The position numbers and the translations under genes are program-made. A stretch of DNA of 39,001 nucleotides from Candidatus Curtissbacteria bacterium (GTDB taxonomy: Bacteria; Patescibacteriota; Microgenomatia; Curtissbacterales; GWA2-41-24), in contig JACQIV010000014.1 of the NCBI GenBank assembly GCA_016198325.1, positions 1 to 39,001 of the forward strand, in the 5' to 3' direction. Below are positions 17,075 to 25,696 of this stretch, one piece after another. The notes beneath the pieces are model-generated. The model was not told the origin of the DNA and did no database searches. It saw only the letters and a list, made by a program, of their open reading frames with translations. The first letter of the stretch is position 1; every line of letters starts with the position of its first letter.

Positions 17075-18505
17075 TTACCTAACTTCTAAACTCGGCCCCG
17101 GCCTAAGTTCCAGATACCGTCTTTCCGGTGCTTCGTCTACTTTAACAACACCGTTTGCCTCATACGCGTCAAGCAGGCTTTTACCCGAAAATTGCACCAG
17201 ACCCTCCGGCAATACTATCAGTTCGTTTTCAAGTCCAAAGCGGTTTCTGTAATAAAGGGCTTCTGCAAAAGAAGGCAATACGGTAACAATCGGCTCGTTA
17301 CCAACTTTTCCTACAATCTGTTCCTCATACACCTGCTTGAAACCGTACGTATAACGCGAAAATGTTAGAAGGTCGATAGCCAAAGCAAGTCCAATTATCG
17401 CGCCAACTGTTGGTATATAAAAATATTTTCCAAGTCTTTGGGCAGTATGGACAAGAACCAGTGAAAGCGGGATTGAAGCATTGATTAAATAACGCCAGAA
17501 AAAAATCGGCCTGAACGGTACACTAACATTTCCTGCCTTAAATCCCGGAAGGGTTGCCAGGACAAAGGGAACAGTTGCCCAGAGCCAGATTAAAAGATAT
17601 GGTTTTTCGAATTTATGTCGGAGGGCGTGCTGGATAATCCCAATGGTCAATAAGCTTATCGAAAAGCCAAACAAAAAAGGCCGGAAAATATTTTTGTGCT
17701 CTCCCCCCAAAATCCTCAAAAGAGCCTCATAATGAGTCCGCCCGTCAACTTGCCCAATCCAATAACTCTCTTTAACCGAAGTCACTTGTGAATATAAAAA
17801 AGGGATCCAAGGCAAATATAGAAGTGCCACAACAAAGTAAAGGCCAAACATCTTAAAGAATATTTTTCTGTCTAAAAGCAACAGGTAAAGGCCTTGGGCA
17901 GCCAGTGTAAAAAACATGTAATAGTGGGTATAAATTCCAAGAGTAGAAAATAAGACAAATCCCAATGCTCTCAGCTTTGTGAATCCTTCAGAAATTCTAA
18001 TCAAAAAATAGACTGACCCGACTGCCGTGAAAGCAAACATTGTGTAGTTTCTGGCTTCATATGCATAAGTAAAGAAGATGGGGTTCAAAGCAACAACTAA
18101 AGTTGAGACCAATCCAAAAATTTTGCCTTTTATTTCCGAAGCTAGCTTCCAGACCAAAAATAACGTCAGAAAATAAAAAATAATGGAAACCGAACGGGTA
18201 ACAATTTCCGTTGGAGGGAAAAATTTATACACAATTTCAATTACCGAATAATAAGCCGGCGGATGAAAATCCGCAGCCGTCGTTTTTAACATTTGCAAAT
18301 AGGGGAGTTGCGAAATCAGAGAAGTCCACGCCTCATCCCCCCAAAAGCCCCGCGTAAGATAATTTTGGGAAAACGAGAACATTAAGTTAAGTATAGCGAA
18401 TAAACCGTCGTTTTTTACAATCCATTTTCGGTTTGACGGCGATTGCTTCAAGTTTCCTCTAACCCTATAGTTGCTTTTAGACCAACCAAATGGTAGAATT
18501 AACAA
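17075..18505 (-). CDS. GT39-like membrane glycosyltransferase
   Basis: GFWGDEAWTSLISQLPYLQMLKTTAADFHPPAYYSVIEIVYKFF; multiple TMs; N-terminal start (TTG 18505) uncertain. Confidence 0.8.
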   Translation of the reverse strand: MLILPFGWSKSNYRVRGNLKQSPSNRKWIVKNDGLFAILNLMFSFSQNYLTRGFWGDEAWTSLISQLPYLQMLKTTAADFHPPAYYSVIEIVYKFFPPTEIVTRSVSIIFYFLTLFLVWKLASEIKGKIFGLVSTLVVALNPIFFTYAYEARNYTMFAFTAVGSVYFLIRISEGFTKLRALGFVLFSTLGIYTHYYMFFTLAAQGLYLLLLDRKIFFKMFGLYFVVALLYLPWIPFLYSQVTSVKESYWIGQVDGRTHYEALLRILGGEHKNIFRPFLFGFSISLLTIGIIQHALRHKFEKPYLLIWLWATVPFVLATLPGFKAGNVSVPFRPIFFWRYLINASIPLSLVLVHTAQRLGKYFYIPTVGAIIGLALAIDLLTFSRYTYGFKQVYEEQIVGKVGNEPIVTVLPSFAEALYYRNRFGLENELIVLPEGLVQFSGKSLLDAYEANGVVKVDEAPERRYLELRPGPSLEVR

Positions 18506-18606
18506 ACTTAAGTTGAGCGACTAAAAGTTTTTGCTACCCCGGGAAGCTAATCTCCTTACAGACAAAAATCCTATTTAATCTCTCATTAAGAAGTAAAGAT
18601 GAATTT

Positions 18607-18855
18607 ATGGACATAGCATCGGAAACCGTTTGCATCCGCTGTGGTAAAAAAAGAATTTTCCTGAAAAAATGGTCCGAAAAAGCGGACGGAAAAGGAAAGC
18701 TCCTCACTTACACACAGACGATTTGCCCGGATAAAAAATGCCAGGAAATTGTAGACGCAAAGTTTACGGAAATGCGCGAACGCAGGGAAATGTCCGAAGA
18801 AAAAAGAAAACATAATTTAATTAATAGAAAGTTAAAACATCAAACAACAAAATGA
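18607..18855 (+). CDS. Small zinc-ribbon-like protein
   Basis: CIRCGKKR and CPDKKC Cys pairs; overlaps the downstream DEAD-box gene by 4 bp. Confidence 0.65.
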   Translation: MDIASETVCIRCGKKRIFLKKWSEKADGKGKLLTYTQTICPDKKCQEIVDAKFTEMRERREMSEEKRKHNLINRKLKHQTTK

Positions 18856-20033
18856 AAAGAAGTTTTTCGCCTCACTCATTCAAAAATAAATACCGCGGCT
18901 TAAGGCAATCGCGTCGCAGCCCAGCATCTTATAAAACGCACTCGGAAAAGTACATAAATAAGAATGTAGAAGTACAAACCGAAGAAAAGTACCGAAACAC
19001 CCACATTTTTTCCGATTTCGACATCGCAAGTATTCTCAAAGAAAACATCACAGCGCGTGGATACAAAATTCCGACGCCGATCCAGGATAAATCAATCCCA
19101 ATAATTCTCGAAGGGCACGATTTAATCGGAATAGCAAACACCGGCACTGGTAAAACCGCTGCTTTTCTTGTGCCTTTAATTAATAAGGTTCTTAATAAAC
19201 GAGACGAAAAAGTTTTAATTATTGTTCCAACCCGTGAGCTGGCTATGCAGATAGACGAAGAATTAAAGGCATTTGCAAGATCAACGGGTATTTTTTCCCA
19301 GGTCTGTATAGGTGGTGCCAATATTAATGCTCAGATTTCGGGGCTTTCCGGAAATCCCGGTTTTGTAATAGCGACACCGGGCAGGCTCAAGGATCTTATA
19401 AATAGGGGACTAGTTAATGCACTAACCTTCTCAAGTGTCGTTCTGGACGAAGTAGATAGAATGCTGGATATCGGTTTCATAAGGGATATCCGGTTTATAA
19501 TTTCGCACCTTCCCGAAGTTCGCCAATCACTCTTTTTCTCGGCAACAATCGACCGCGATGCAAATACCATTGTCCAGACTTTTCTTAAGGATCCGGTTAC
19601 GGTTTCCACAAAAGTTGGTCAAACGGCAGCGGGTGTCGAGCAGGACATTATCAAGGTAAATAGCAATTGGGAGAAATTTGAAAAACTATATTTCATGTTA
19701 AAGCAAAAAGAATTCTCAAAAGTGCTGATTTTCGGCCGCACAAAACGTGGCGTGGAAGGTTTGTCCCGGAGTCTTCGGAAAGAAGGTTTTTCTGCTGATT
19801 CAATCCATAGCAACAAATCACAAAGCCAGCGAATTAGGGCCCTTTCGCAGTTCAAAGGTGACCGCCTGCAAGTACTAGTTGCTACAGATATAGCAGCTCG
19901 TGGACTGGATATAGAAGCAGTATCGCACGTAATTAATTACGACGAACCATCGACCTACAACGATTACATCCACAGAATAGGCAGGACCGGCAGGGCAAAC
20001 AGGCAGGGCAAAGCCCTAACCTTCGTAATGTAA
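18852..20033 (+). CDS. DEAD-box ATP-dependent RNA helicase
   Basis: ANTGTGKTAAF, PTRELAMQ, TPGRL, VLDEVDRM, FFSATI, HRIGRTGRA motifs. Confidence 0.96.
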   Translation: MKRSFSPHSFKNKYRGLRQSRRSPASYKTHSEKYINKNVEVQTEEKYRNTHIFSDFDIASILKENITARGYKIPTPIQDKSIPIILEGHDLIGIANTGTGKTAAFLVPLINKVLNKRDEKVLIIVPTRELAMQIDEELKAFARSTGIFSQVCIGGANINAQISGLSGNPGFVIATPGRLKDLINRGLVNALTFSSVVLDEVDRMLDIGFIRDIRFIISHLPEVRQSLFFSATIDRDANTIVQTFLKDPVTVSTKVGQTAAGVEQDIIKVNSNWEKFEKLYFMLKQKEFSKVLIFGRTKRGVEGLSRSLRKEGFSADSIHSNKSQSQRIRALSQFKGDRLQVLVATDIAARGLDIEAVSHVINYDEPSTYNDYIHRIGRTGRANRQGKALTFVM

Positions 20034-20064
20034 GTTTTCTCGAACGTGGGCATTTAACCTCACT

Positions 20065-20168
20065 TTATTCCGAGCGAGAAAACCCCGGCATTCATACCGG
20101 GGATGAGAGTGAATCTCGCGAAGCGAAGGATCAAAATACCACGGCCTTCAGGCCGTGCGTAGTTTATT
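20065..20168. mobile_element. 104-bp repeat copy 1, candidate non-autonomous IS200/IS605-derived element
   Basis: Identical to 22779-22882; hairpins CCCCGG-N8-CCGGGG and CACGGCC-TTCA-GGCCGTG; TTATT at both ends. Confidence 0.75.
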
Positions 20169-20261
20169 GTTTTCAAGAATAAATATTCCTTTGAGGGATG
20201 ATGGGTAAAGAACAGAACTAACCATTGCCAATTCCTGTAAATATTGTAGAATTGTTTCTAA

Positions 20262-20495
20262 GTGAAAAACCTCGAAAAATTTGGCATTGACAGGAATTTC
20301 CTAATATCTGGTGCTATTGCGCTTGTTGCGGTTGCCGTTATACTCGTAATCTTTAAAGATTCAACTACCCGTTTCACTTTTGTAATGCCAGTCTTTGCCG
20401 GCTTTATTTTTTACAATATTCTGACTTCAAAGGATTTAGACAAAGAGGATGACGCAGAAGAAAAGAGTAAATCCGCTGCTAAAGGAAAAAAATAA
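20262..20495 (+). CDS. Small two-TM membrane protein
   Basis: 77 aa, GTG start; candidate promoter TTGCCA (20225)-N16-TAGAAT (20247-20252). Confidence 0.6.
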   Translation: MKNLEKFGIDRNFLISGAIALVAVAVILVIFKDSTTRFTFVMPVFAGFIFYNILTSKDLDKEDDAEEKSKSAAKGKK

Positions 20496-21566
20496 TTAAT
20501 AGGCGTAAGAAAGCTGTCTTCGCCAATCCTCAAAGCGTTTGACCAAGTCAATATTTTCCACCGGATACGGTTCGATCCCCAAACCGCTGAATCCGTAATT
20601 TAATAGCGCAGCCGCCGCGATTTCCCTATCTTCTATCGAATTTGCTCCCACAACAATTGCCATCAGGTTTTTGCCCTCACGGCTTGCTGTAACAATTGTA
20701 GCGTGGCCCGCTTCTTCCGTATAACCGATTTTTAACCCGTCTACACCGGGATATGTCCCCAGAAGTGCATTCCAGTTTGGCAGGTCAAATAATTTATGGT
20801 TTGCGTTGGCATCAAGCCGCAAATATTCGGAAGCAGCAATCTTTGCAATTAAAGGATAATTTGTTTTCGCGTCATTGGCAATTATCGCAAGATCGTAAAC
20901 GGTCGAATAGTGGTTGACAGAATCCAGACCGGTTGCCGTCTCAAGACGGGTGTTTGCGGCACCGATCTTCTTCAGTTTTTCGTTTACTAGTTGCATGAAA
21001 GTAGTGGTTCCGGATCCTGCTCGTTTTCCCAAATCATCGGCAATTACCTCTGTCGCGTCGTTTGCTGAAGTTAATATCGCTCCGGCGATCGCTTCACTAA
21101 GTGTTAATCTCTCCTTTTCTCTAAGTCCAAGCTTGGTTGGTATCTGCTCACTGGCATTTTTGGATACCACCAATAATTCATTTTCGGAAGCCAAATCAAG
21201 GGCAGTGATAACTGTTGCCAGCTTGGAAAGCGAAGCAGGTGCAATTTTTTCATTGAGATTGCTGGACCAAAGGACTTTGCCGGAATCTTCGTCAATTACA
21301 GCACCCGCACGGATTTGGGGTAAATTTTCAACATTTTCACTGCTTCCCGCGCCTTGCGGCTGCCAATAATCATTCCCGGTGAGCTTCTTTTTAGCATCAA
21401 AAAACGCCTCCCTCTTGTTTATTGGAACCGGTGAAAGGATAGAATTATCCTGGCTGTTTATCTGCCTGAAAACCGCAAAAGAAAGAACAAAAGCCAAAGC
21501 TATAAAAACAAGCCTCTTTTCAAAATTTAAAAAAATACTACCCTCAAATTTAAAGTTCTGCCGCAT
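20496..21566 (-). CDS. D-alanyl-D-alanine carboxypeptidase, peptidase S11 family
   Basis: ASLSKL (SxxK), SANDATE (SxN), DGLKIGYTEEAGHATIVTASR (KTG-like). Confidence 0.92.
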   Translation of the reverse strand: MRQNFKFEGSIFLNFEKRLVFIALAFVLSFAVFRQINSQDNSILSPVPINKREAFFDAKKKLTGNDYWQPQGAGSSENVENLPQIRAGAVIDEDSGKVLWSSNLNEKIAPASLSKLATVITALDLASENELLVVSKNASEQIPTKLGLREKERLTLSEAIAGAILTSANDATEVIADDLGKRAGSGTTTFMQLVNEKLKKIGAANTRLETATGLDSVNHYSTVYDLAIIANDAKTNYPLIAKIAASEYLRLDANANHKLFDLPNWNALLGTYPGVDGLKIGYTEEAGHATIVTASREGKNLMAIVVGANSIEDREIAAAALLNYGFSGLGIEPYPVENIDLVKRFEDWRRQLSYAY

Positions 21567-21567
21567 T

Positions 21568-22809
21568 TTAGTGAGTCTTAGCATCTGCGAGGTTTATCCT
21601 GTTTTCTCCCGGAAATTTTTCAGAAAGAGTTTCCCAAAAGCTTTTTTCCCCTTCATCAAATCCCAACGCCCATATTCCGACACCCGCCAGGTTTTTCTCC
21701 TTGGCAAAATCGTACTTTAGGGAAAGCGATTTTTTATCTTCCATATAAACAACATGCCAGCCAGTCTCGTCCCAATAACCACGCCAAGAAACTTTTGCAT
21801 CATCGTCCCAGCCCCCGAGTGGAGTAGTCATCAGAAGTTGGTTACTATTAACTTTTTCCTGGGTTGTTGCAAAAGAACTTCCCCATGACCGGTCAGCCTT
21901 AGGTTGCGGGTCAACGGAAGGGTAATTCCAGCCGTAATAAGGAACTCCCATGATGATTTTGTCGGCAGGTGCTACCTTAAGAAAATCGTCTACCGCCGTC
22001 GAAACGTCGTACCAAAAAGGTCCCTTGCCGTTGTTATACCCGTAAAACGGCGCGCTCGGTCCGATTTTTTCCGAACCCGGATAGTAAAAGTCATAAGCCA
22101 TCATAAAAATCCCGTCAGTGTGTTTTGCCAAAAACCCAAGATCATAAATTTTGTTATCTTTTGCAGAAGATGCGATTACGGAAACGGTAATATAAGGATT
22201 TTGTTTTGTCTCTGCCTCCACTCTTTCCGAAAAGTAAGCAATAAATTTGGAAAAGCGGCTTCTTAAATAATCATCGGAAGGCATGAATTCAAAATCGATA
22301 TTGACCCCGTCCAGCTCGCGGTTATTCAAGATTGCAATCGTCTCCGCTGTCGTATTTTCCCAGGCTTCTTCGTCGTATAAAAATAACCTAATATCGTAAG
22401 GCTCCATCTGAGTGAGCGTTACTACCCTGCGAACATCATGTGACTTGGCTTTTTCAAATAAATTGGCGAGCTTCGGGCTTTCAAAAACTCCCCATTCATA
22501 AGAAGTCCTATCAATAGAACCGTCAGCAAAAACCGGCAGGGAAAAATAGGCAAACGTAGTTAAAGTATCCCAATCAACATTGTCCATTTTGGAAAGCGTC
22601 CAGTAAGGAGCGAAACCAAATACTTCCTGTTTTGGCACGGCAGAAGCAGCAACCGGCGGTAAAAATTTAGCGATAAACGATGGTCTTGAAACAACTACAA
22701 AACCTAAAAAAAAGATCCCGCAAACTAGGATCACAGAGGTCAAAAGCCAAGTGTATTTTCTCCGTAAGTTTTTCCGGATTATTCCGAGCGAGAAAACCCC
22801 GGCATTCAT
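21568..22809 (-). CDS. GH18-like (YaaH/chitinase-like) membrane-anchored protein
   Basis: FGFAPYWTLSKMDNVDWDTLTTFAYFSLP, LDGVNIDFEF, GIFMMAYDFYYPGSEKIGPSAP, MGVPYYGWNYP; ATG 22809 lies inside the 104-bp repeat. Confidence 0.88.
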   Translation of the reverse strand: MNAGVFSLGIIRKNLRRKYTWLLTSVILVCGIFFLGFVVVSRPSFIAKFLPPVAASAVPKQEVFGFAPYWTLSKMDNVDWDTLTTFAYFSLPVFADGSIDRTSYEWGVFESPKLANLFEKAKSHDVRRVVTLTQMEPYDIRLFLYDEEAWENTTAETIAILNNRELDGVNIDFEFMPSDDYLRSRFSKFIAYFSERVEAETKQNPYITVSVIASSAKDNKIYDLGFLAKHTDGIFMMAYDFYYPGSEKIGPSAPFYGYNNGKGPFWYDVSTAVDDFLKVAPADKIIMGVPYYGWNYPSVDPQPKADRSWGSSFATTQEKVNSNQLLMTTPLGGWDDDAKVSWRGYWDETGWHVVYMEDKKSLSLKYDFAKEKNLAGVGIWALGFDEGEKSFWETLSEKFPGENRINLADAKTH

Positions 22810-22882
22810 ACCGGGGATGAGAGTGAATCTCGCGAAGCGAAGGATCAAAATACCACGGCCTTCAGGCCGTGCGTAGTTTATT
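22779..22882. mobile_element. 104-bp repeat copy 2, overlapping the 5' end of the GH18-like gene
   Basis: 104/104 identical to 20065-20168 by direct reading. Confidence 0.75.
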
Positions 22883-22994
22883 TCTGGCAGGGAAGGTAAC
22901 ATTAGGTAAAATTTCTTTCCGCAACTAAAGGAATCAAAAGGGTAGCAAGTGAAAATTACAGTGTCAAGTCGAGGTTTGGAAGAAAAACAATAAT

Positions 22995-23018
22995 TTATAC
23001 CTTTTCCGTCACTCTATT
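22995..23018 (-). pseudogene. Ghost copy of the GT2 C-terminal codons (RVTEKV-stop)
   Basis: Minus strand AAT AGA GTG ACG GAA AAG GTA TAA versus the real end TAT AGA GTA ACT GAG AAA GTT TAG. Confidence 0.6.
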
Positions 23019-23033
23019 CGCAGAAAGAGTGAC
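23008..23033. other. 8-bp stem hairpin downstream of the GT2 gene
   Basis: GTCACTCT-N10-AGAGTGAC; no clear U-tract. Confidence 0.55.
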
Positions 23034-23043
23034 TTCCATAAAT

Positions 23044-24537
23044 CTAAACTTTCTCAGTTACTCTATACTCCAAATATTTTCCAAGCATCAGCCTTGTATG
23101 CGCGTCGATTCCCGGTAAAGCGGTAAACAGGAAAGTAATAACAGGCATCAAAATATACTCAAATGGGGTCAGGACTTTTTTAACGAAAGTTGCATGTTCG
23201 CTTCTTTTTGGCCTCTGTCTCCAGTCAATAACAATGATAACTGCCAAAAATATCCAGCAGGTGGTCAAAATCCCAAAAGATACCCTTGGCAAATTCTGGC
23301 CCATCACCGTTTGGGCAAAAGCTGGGTTCAGAAGTGTCGGGATAGTTGCCCCAAGAGTTATCGCAAACCAGTTAACCGGCCAAAGAAAATGGTCCTCGAT
23401 TACTTTAAAAACCCGGATTGTCCTTCTCCAGAAAGGAATATGCGTGTGTGTCAGCCACTTTTTAATAATGTAAGCATCGTCCGAAACTCCCCAGGCCCAA
23501 CGTCTTTCCTGCTCATAAAAATTAATTAAGGATTTAATATACGTTGTCGATTCAGCTGCATCCGCATTGGCCGGTAAAAACACCGGGTCAACATCGACTA
23601 AACCGTCTTTTGCGAAAAAACTTTTGAAGAAAATCCGGTAATCTTCCGGAATTACATCGACATCCCAGTAACCGACCTCATGAAGGAGCTTCATGGAAAG
23701 TGAATACATCGAATAATTTACAAGTCTGTCAGTCCTCGAATTTTGTGCTGTCTGCCAAACAGAGCCGAGTGAATTCATAACTCTAATTGGCGCGGGTACT
23801 TTCCAAATATTTGTGTAAAAAAGAATTATAGGCTGCCAAAATAGCAGATACCTTTTTTCTCCCTTGGAAAGAAATTTAAAGGTCAAGCATGAAAGATATT
23901 TTTCGTGAAGCTGCCCGTCGGCATCTTTGGAGGTAACCGTCATAAAGTTGATATCCAGCTTCTTTTTATCTATCAAAAACTTTTTTGCAATTTTTCCGGC
24001 ATATGCCTCATTGGAAGATTTACCTTTTACTTCATGGGCAATGTCGGGATGAAACGTAAAAAAAAGATTGCCGAAATGTTGGCCGTATTTTTTTCTGATC
24101 GCTGCGGCTTTGTCTCTGGCGTCTTTTCCTTCGCGTGCTTCAAAAGCGACACAAATAGAAATTCTCTTTTTTGGAAAATCTTGCCGAACTAGTGAATCAA
24201 GCCCCCGTTCCAGAACATGAAGCGGTTCCTTATAAGTCGGAATCAGGACTAAATGATGAACCTTAACAAAATCCTTAAGTTTTTTTGCATCTGCAAGCCA
24301 GTCATATTTTTGGGCAGCATTTAACTTCAGATGGGAAAGTATAGCCGAAAAAGCCATAATGGCACTTTTATAGAACCAGAAAATAATAAAGAAGATAATG
24401 TAATAAGCAACGTAATGGGGAACCCAGAAAGAACCCCAAACCGGGAAGAGAATCAAAGTCCACGAAAAAGTCCCTGGTAATATTTCCAGGAACCTGTGTA
24501 TTATCGGATCATGTTTTTCAACAAACCTTCGCATCAT
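23044..24537 (-). CDS. Membrane GT2-family glycosyltransferase
   Basis: HHLVLIPTYKEPLHVLERGLDSLVRQDFPKKRISICVAFE, QERRWAWGVSDD (QxxRW), multiple TMs. Confidence 0.85.
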   Translation of the reverse strand: MMRRFVEKHDPIIHRFLEILPGTFSWTLILFPVWGSFWVPHYVAYYIIFFIIFWFYKSAIMAFSAILSHLKLNAAQKYDWLADAKKLKDFVKVHHLVLIPTYKEPLHVLERGLDSLVRQDFPKKRISICVAFEAREGKDARDKAAAIRKKYGQHFGNLFFTFHPDIAHEVKGKSSNEAYAGKIAKKFLIDKKKLDINFMTVTSKDADGQLHEKYLSCLTFKFLSKGEKRYLLFWQPIILFYTNIWKVPAPIRVMNSLGSVWQTAQNSRTDRLVNYSMYSLSMKLLHEVGYWDVDVIPEDYRIFFKSFFAKDGLVDVDPVFLPANADAAESTTYIKSLINFYEQERRWAWGVSDDAYIIKKWLTHTHIPFWRRTIRVFKVIEDHFLWPVNWFAITLGATIPTLLNPAFAQTVMGQNLPRVSFGILTTCWIFLAVIIVIDWRQRPKRSEHATFVKKVLTPFEYILMPVITFLFTALPGIDAHTRLMLGKYLEYRVTEKV

Positions 24538-24694
24538 ATATTTTTTGCGTTGAAAAATATATCAAAGGAGCCACATTGCAAGAAGCGTTGCTCTCGCAAG
24601 TGGAACTGCTGATATAATTTCAACAAACCGCTTCATTATATTAATTTATTATCCTCCTTTTATTCGTATAAATTCGGATTAAGTAACTCGTAAC

Positions 24695-25531
24695 CTATTC
24701 GAATTTAAACAACCTCTTCGCATTAGCAGCCGTGGCAGAGTAAATGTCGATAGGCGAAACATTACGGAGGCCTGCTATGAAGTCGGCGATTATTTTAACA
24801 TTTTTAGGCTCGTTTTTGCTACCTCGGTGCGGTTCGGGTGCAAGAAAGGGCGAATCTGTCTCAATCAACATCCTCTCAAGCGTGACCATCTTTGCTGTTT
24901 CCTGTACTAAAGGGGCGTTTTTAAATGTCACAATTCCCGAAAAAGAAATATAAAATCCAAGTTCAAGCACTTTTTTTGCAGCCTCAACACCCCCGGTCCA
25001 GGAATGAAAAACCCCTTTTAAAGTCGAGGACTGTCCTCGCCAATTTTTAGAATTGGAAATCATTTCAAATATCTCATCCCACGCATTCCGGCAATGAATT
25101 ATCAATGGTAAATTTAAGCCAACAGCCAAATCTATCTGTTTTTTAAATAATTCTCTTTGAAATTGCTTGTCTTTGTCGACTGTTGGTACCCTTTTCTCTC
25201 CCTCCAAATAGTAGTCAAGGCCACACTCTCCAACAGCTATAACCTTCTTTGACGATCTTGCCAACTGTTTTAATGTTTTAATACACTGCAACAAGTCCAT
25301 TTCTCCTACTTCGTCTTTTCCGTCCTGTGGATGAATTCCACACGTTGCGTAAATTTGTAGATCATCCCTGGAGTATTTTTCAGCAACCTCGATGGATTTT
25401 TTGCTTGCTTCGATTGAAGTGCCAACGCAAACGATTTTATCAACGCCAGCCTTTTTTGAATCAGCAAGTATCTCATCAATGGTTCTGCCTTCCGGTAAGA
25501 AATCTAAATGGGCATGGGAGTCAATAAGCAT
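24695..25531 (-). CDS. tatD: TatD family hydrolase
   Basis: MLIDSHAHLDF, GIHPQDG, VAVGECGLDYY, LPLIIHCRNAWDE, LIETDSPFLAPEPHRG. Confidence 0.94.
   Translation of the reverse strand: MLIDSHAHLDFLPEGRTIDEILADSKKAGVDKIVCVGTSIEASKKSIEVAEKYSRDDLQIYATCGIHPQDGKDEVGEMDLLQCIKTLKQLARSSKKVIAVGECGLDYYLEGEKRVPTVDKDKQFQRELFKKQIDLAVGLNLPLIIHCRNAWDEIFEMISNSKNWRGQSSTLKGVFHSWTGGVEAAKKVLELGFYISFSGIVTFKNAPLVQETAKMVTLERMLIETDSPFLAPEPHRGSKNEPKNVKIIADFIAGLRNVSPIDIYSATAANAKRLFKFE
25025..25039. repeat. 15-bp odd palindrome CGAGGACTGTCCTCG inside tatD
   Basis: Read directly; shares AGGACnGTCCT with the inverted repeat at 30722-30758. Confidence 0.6.
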
Positions 25532-25551
25532 ATTTATATTTCCCTCCACCG

Positions 25552-25661
25552 GTCATCCTCGCGAAAGCAGGGATATGACATTCGCCCCGGGAACTAAACC
25601 TCAAGGGATTTTTGATCCCGCCAAAGGCAAGGTTCGCCCCCGGCGACAGATCGAGAATGAC
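25552..25661. repeat. 110-bp MITE-like element with 10-bp terminal inverted repeats
   Basis: GTCATCCTCG...CGAGAATGAC (9/10 complementary); internal GGGAT/ATCCC stem and repeated TTCGCCCC. Confidence 0.55.
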
Positions 25662-25696
25662 AGAAAGATAGCAATTTCTCGCACTGATTTTTTTAC

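Noticed and set aside
20000-20033. DEAD-box helicase seems to end abruptly (ALTFVM-stop) close to the 104-bp repeat
   Set aside because: All core helicase motifs are complete and short C-termini occur in this family; no evidence that the repeat truncated it.
20573-20590. GGTTCGATCCCC resembling a tRNA T-loop
   Set aside because: Lies within the carboxypeptidase CDS and no cloverleaf can be built around it; no tRNA, rRNA or CRISPR array was found in the window.
24660-24706. Possible third ghost tail after tatD (NLYE-stop versus FKFE-stop)
   Set aside because: Only two or three residues match; too short to separate from chance, unlike the agmatinase and GT2 cases.
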